Below the pieces are notes generated by a model. That model was not told where the DNA came from and searched no databases. It saw only the letters and a program-made list of their open reading frames with translations. From assembly GCF_040372045.1 (NCBI RefSeq), contig NZ_BAABWH010000006.1: a stretch of 64,000 bases of DNA; one strand, 5' to 3'. The DNA comes from Thalassolituus sp006212115 (lineage in GTDB: Bacteria > Pseudomonadota > Gammaproteobacteria > Pseudomonadales > Oceanobacteraceae). Each line of letters opens with the position of its first letter. Positions within the stretch are counted from its first letter, which is position 1. The translations under genes and the position numbers were made by a program. This document shows, in pieces, positions 61,510-64,000 of the stretch.

Positions 61510-63129
61510 ATGAAAAGAATGCTGATAAACGCCACTCAGACAGAAGAGTTGCGTGTTGCGCTTGTAGACGGCCAGAAACTGTATGACCTTGACATTGAGT
61601 CTGGTGGTCGCGAGCAGAAGAAATCGAACATCTACAAGGGCAAGATCACCCGTATCGAGCCTAGCCTCGAAGCCGCGTTTGTAGATTTTGGCGCCGAACG
61701 CCATGGCTTCCTCCCCCTCAAAGAGATCTCCCGGGAATATTTCTGTAAAGATCCGGGCCCCGGTCGTATCAATATCAAAGAGGTATTGAAAGAAGGCCAG
61801 GAAGTCATCGTTCAGGTTGACAAAGAAGAGCGCGGCAACAAAGGCGCAGCCCTGACGACTCAGGTGAGCCTGGCTGGCCGCTATCTTGTATTGATGCCAA
61901 ATAATGCACGTGCAGGCGGAATCTCTCGTCGCATTGAAGGCGATGAGCGCACTCAATTGCGTGAAGCAATGAAAGGCGTGAGCGTACCAGACAAAATGGG
62001 TGTCATCGTTCGCACTGCAGGTATTGGCCGCTCAAGCGAAGAATTGCAGGCGGACCTCGACTACTTGGTTCACCTATGGGATGCGATTTCACGCGCGTCC
62101 GAAGAACGTGACGCCCCTGCACTTCTGCTCCAGGAGAGCAACGTCGTTATCCGTGCGATTCGCGATTACCTGCGCCAGGACATCGGTGAAGTACTGATTG
62201 ATACGGACGCTGCACATCAGGAAGCACTGGCGTTTGTTCAACAGGTGATGCCGCAATATCAGAACAAATTTAAGCGCTACGAAGATCCAGTTCCCCTCTT
62301 CAACCGCTACCAGATTGAAAGCCAGATCGAGAGTGCCTTCCAGCGTGAAGTGAAACTTCCATCCGGCGGTTCCATCGTTATCGACCCAACAGAGGCTCTG
62401 GTATCTATCGATATCAACTCTGCTCGCGCGACTAAAGGCTCTGATATCGAAGAGACTGCACTGAATACCAACCTCGAAGCAGCAGACGAAATTGCACGTC
62501 AATTACGTTTACGCGACATGGGCGGTCTGGTTGTAATCGATTTCATCGATATGATGGCAAACAAAAACCAACGCGAAGTTGAAAATCGTCTTAAGAAAGC
62601 ACTCGAAGTCGACCGTGCTCGAGTTCAAGTTGGACGCATCTCCCGCTTCGGCTTGATGGAAATGTCGCGCCAGCGCCTGCGTCCATCTTTGGATGAAACC
62701 GCTGCGCACGTTTGCCCTCGCTGCAACGGAACTGGCGTTGTCCGCGACACCAAGTCTTCCAGCCTGTCGATCCTCCGTCTGATCGAAGAAGAAGCAGCGA
62801 AAGATAACACTGCTCAGGTTCGCGCCATCGTTCCTGTTTCTGTGGCGTCTTTCCTTCTCAACGAGAAGCGCAGCCTGATCGCTGGCATCGAACAGCGCCA
62901 CAATTGTTTGGTTATGGTCCTGCCAAATCCAAACATGGAAACACCGCACTACGAAGTTCAGCGACTACGTCCGGACGACACCATGGTCGGCGAAGTATCG
63001 TATGAACATCGCCTTGATACAGAAGAACCAGAGCATCTGAGTGAAGCACTCAACGCAGAGCCTGTGCGTCAGCAGGAAGCGGCAGTCAGTACTGTTCCGC
63101 GCCGCGCCAGTTGTCCAGGCCGAGCCTGA
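61510..63129 (+). CDS. rne: Ribonuclease E, catalytic half (frame ends early)
   Basis: 539 residues from ATG 61510 (MKRMLINATQTEELRVALVD). S1 domain (residues about 35-120), 5' sensor, DNase I-like catalytic site with VSIDINSARATKG and GGLVVIDFIDM (two Asp), and the Zn-link CPRCNGTG (C402, C405), so all parts needed for endonuclease activity and tetramer formation are present. After about residue 527 the frame changes: the text ends PRRASCPGRA-stop, while the next frame carries the normal C-terminal region. Either a real 1-base indel or a sequence error in the GC-rich CCGCGCCGCGCC run. Confidence 0.93.
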   Translation: MKRMLINATQTEELRVALVDGQKLYDLDIESGGREQKKSNIYKGKITRIEPSLEAAFVDFGAERHGFLPLKEISREYFCKDPGPGRINIKEVLKEGQEVIVQVDKEERGNKGAALTTQVSLAGRYLVLMPNNARAGGISRRIEGDERTQLREAMKGVSVPDKMGVIVRTAGIGRSSEELQADLDYLVHLWDAISRASEERDAPALLLQESNVVIRAIRDYLRQDIGEVLIDTDAAHQEALAFVQQVMPQYQNKFKRYEDPVPLFNRYQIESQIESAFQREVKLPSGGSIVIDPTEALVSIDINSARATKGSDIEETALNTNLEAADEIARQLRLRDMGGLVVIDFIDMMANKNQREVENRLKKALEVDRARVQVGRISRFGLMEMSRQRLRPSLDETAAHVCPRCNGTGVVRDTKSSSLSILRLIEEEAAKDNTAQVRAIVPVSVASFLLNEKRSLIAGIEQRHNCLVMVLPNPNMETPHYEVQRLRPDDTMVGEVSYEHRLDTEEPEHLSEALNAEPVRQQEAAVSTVPRRASCPGRA

Positions 63130-64000
63130 AACGGCACAACCTTCAGGGCTCTGGGGTCGAATCGGTCAGGCACTGTCTACCCTTCTCGCTTCAGATAAAG
63201 AGCCTGAGGCAGCGCCTCGCCCAGAAGTTCGTGTCAACAAAAACACGAAATCAGAGAGCAAAGGCAAAAACGCCAAGAACAACCGTCGCGACGGCCGTCG
63301 CAAGTCGGACGACAACGACGACAAACGTCGTAATGGTCGTCAGCAGGACAAGGCGCGTACCAGTAAGAATACTGACAAGCCATCCAACGAGCGTAATGGC
63401 AAAAACAATCGCAATCGCAACGCCGACCGCGACAACAACGATGGCGCCCAAGCGAAAAACGACAACCGCAAAGGTCGCAACAATCGTCGCAGTGGCTCAG
63501 AGAAAAGCGAAAGCCAACGCACAGACAAACCAGCGCGTCAGAATAAGGCGAGTCAGGAGTCAACGGACACCAATGACAACCCGAATGCTAAACGCGCACC
63601 TAGACGTGATCGTAGTCGCCGCGAAGACATTCCAAAGCCGCCGAAGCCGGCTGCCAAAGAGAATGCCGAAGAGATCAGCAATGTAGCTACTGAGGCAGCA
63701 GCTGCAAAGACCGCTACTGAATCTGACGCACCAAAACCTGCAGCAGCTGACAACGCAGAAAAGCAAGAAGCTCGCGTTGAAGGTAATGGCCGTCGTCGCG
63801 GACGCCGTCGCACCCGCAAGGCAGCTGCACAGAACGACGACAAGACCCTAGAGACAGGTTCTGAAAATCCGTCCACTACCGAAACCCAGGCCAAGCCGGC
63901 TGCAGAGGCTAAGCCAGCGGTAGAAGCTAAGCCAGAAGCAGAAGCCAAGCCAGCAGCAGAAGCCAAGCCAGCAGCAGAAGCCAAGCCAGCAGCAGAAGCC
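63113..64000 (+). CDS. rne: Ribonuclease E C-terminal scaffold, in shifted frame, incomplete
   Basis: Frame open from about 63089 to the window end, in the +1 frame relative to the catalytic part. It reads VQAEPETAQPSGLWGRIGQA near the start (a short membrane-anchor-like helix follows: LSTLL), then a disordered Arg/Asn/Lys/Asp-rich RNA-binding region (NNRRDGRRKSDDNDDKRRNG as sample), RRRGRRRTRKAA, and finally Ala/Lys/Pro/Glu hexapeptide repeats. This is the degradosome scaffold region of RNase E, which has no start codon of its own here. Confidence 0.88.
63890..64000 (+). repeat. 18-bp tandem repeats in the RNase E tail
   Basis: Six copies of an 18-bp unit (GCCAAGCCAGCAGCAGAA and variants) plus the start of a seventh at the window edge, coding AKPAAE hexapeptides. 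The last three copies are identical, the first three degenerate, which suggests recent expansion. It continues past 64000. Confidence 0.92.

Noticed and set aside
63234..63563. Minus-strand Cys/Arg-rich frames opposite the RNase E tail
   Set aside because: Shadow frames of the low-complexity Arg/Asn/Asp coding sequence.

Overview
The window is a contiguous piece of chromosome from a Gram-negative gammaproteobacterium. It looks most like a marine Oceanospirillales/Marinobacter-type organism. The reasons are gene-order signatures: uvrC-pgsA followed by tRNA-Gly/Cys/Leu; the Pseudomonas-type fatty-acid cluster rluC-HAD-sppA-DUF177-rpmF-plsX-fabD-fabG-acpP-fabF-pabC-mltG-tmk-holB-pilZ without fabH; an rne gene divergent from rluC; a type II secretion operon; an acetoacetyl-CoA reductase; and a multi-component TonB system of the kind found in Vibrio and Shewanella. 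No plasmid or phage backbone is visible.

Layout. (1) 1-3657: 3' end of uvrC, pgsA, three tRNA genes with a duplicated tRNA-Cys leader, a radical SAM gene and a DUF1285 gene. (2) 3742-6687: an ETF-ubiquinone oxidoreductase gene cut off after about half its length, divergent from intact etfBA. (3) 6839-17183: a UDP-sugar dehydrogenase homologue with altered active-site residues, then gspEFGHIJKLM (type II secretion inner-membrane platform and pseudopilins; no gspC, gspD or gspO here), then gor. (4) 17269-19998: rapA. (5) 20309-34470: a complete 14,162-bp Tn3-family transposon with near-identical 35-bp ends and a 5-bp target duplication (TAGCA). It carries tnpA, a tyrosine recombinase, a KfrA/TnpT-like coiled-coil protein and a heavy-metal cargo (cadR-like regulator, HMA-CDF transporter, small Cys/His-rich protein, czcCBA, czcD-like CDF). 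(6) 34491-37809: a SulP anion transporter and a second tyrosine recombinase, flanked by a repeated 14-bp motif. (7) 37848-41229: phaB-like reductase, thiI and xthA. (8) 41279-49067 (minus): an M16 metallopeptidase gene leading into DUF3450-long ExbB-ExbB-ExbD-TonB-TPR, every junction overlapping or abutting. (9) 49210-60925 (minus): pilZ back through holB, tmk, mltG, pabC, fabF, acpP, fabG, fabD, plsX, rpmF, DUF177, sppA, HAD phosphatase and rluC. (10) 60963-64000: promoter, about 0.5-kb leader and rne, whose frame shifts between the catalytic domain and the C-terminal scaffold; the gene runs off the window.

How the parts work together. In the transposon, CadR probably senses Cd/Pb/Zn and acts at a 19-bp-spacer promoter. 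The CDF proteins would move metal from cytoplasm to periplasm and CzcCBA from periplasm to outside. The T2SS genes encode the ATPase, platform and pseudopilus but need GspC, GspD and GspO from elsewhere. The TonB block is a full energy-transduction module without a receptor. The fatty-acid block links phosphatidic acid precursor supply, malonyl-ACP formation, elongation and ACP with ribosomal protein L32.

The main points for a second look are the complete metal-resistance transposon with a candidate recombination site near its right end, the SulP/recombinase segment between repeated sites, the M16-coupled TonB operon, the altered UDP-sugar dehydrogenase, the truncated ETF-QO and the rne frame break. 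Gene identities rest on recognised motifs and family memory; no database search was run.
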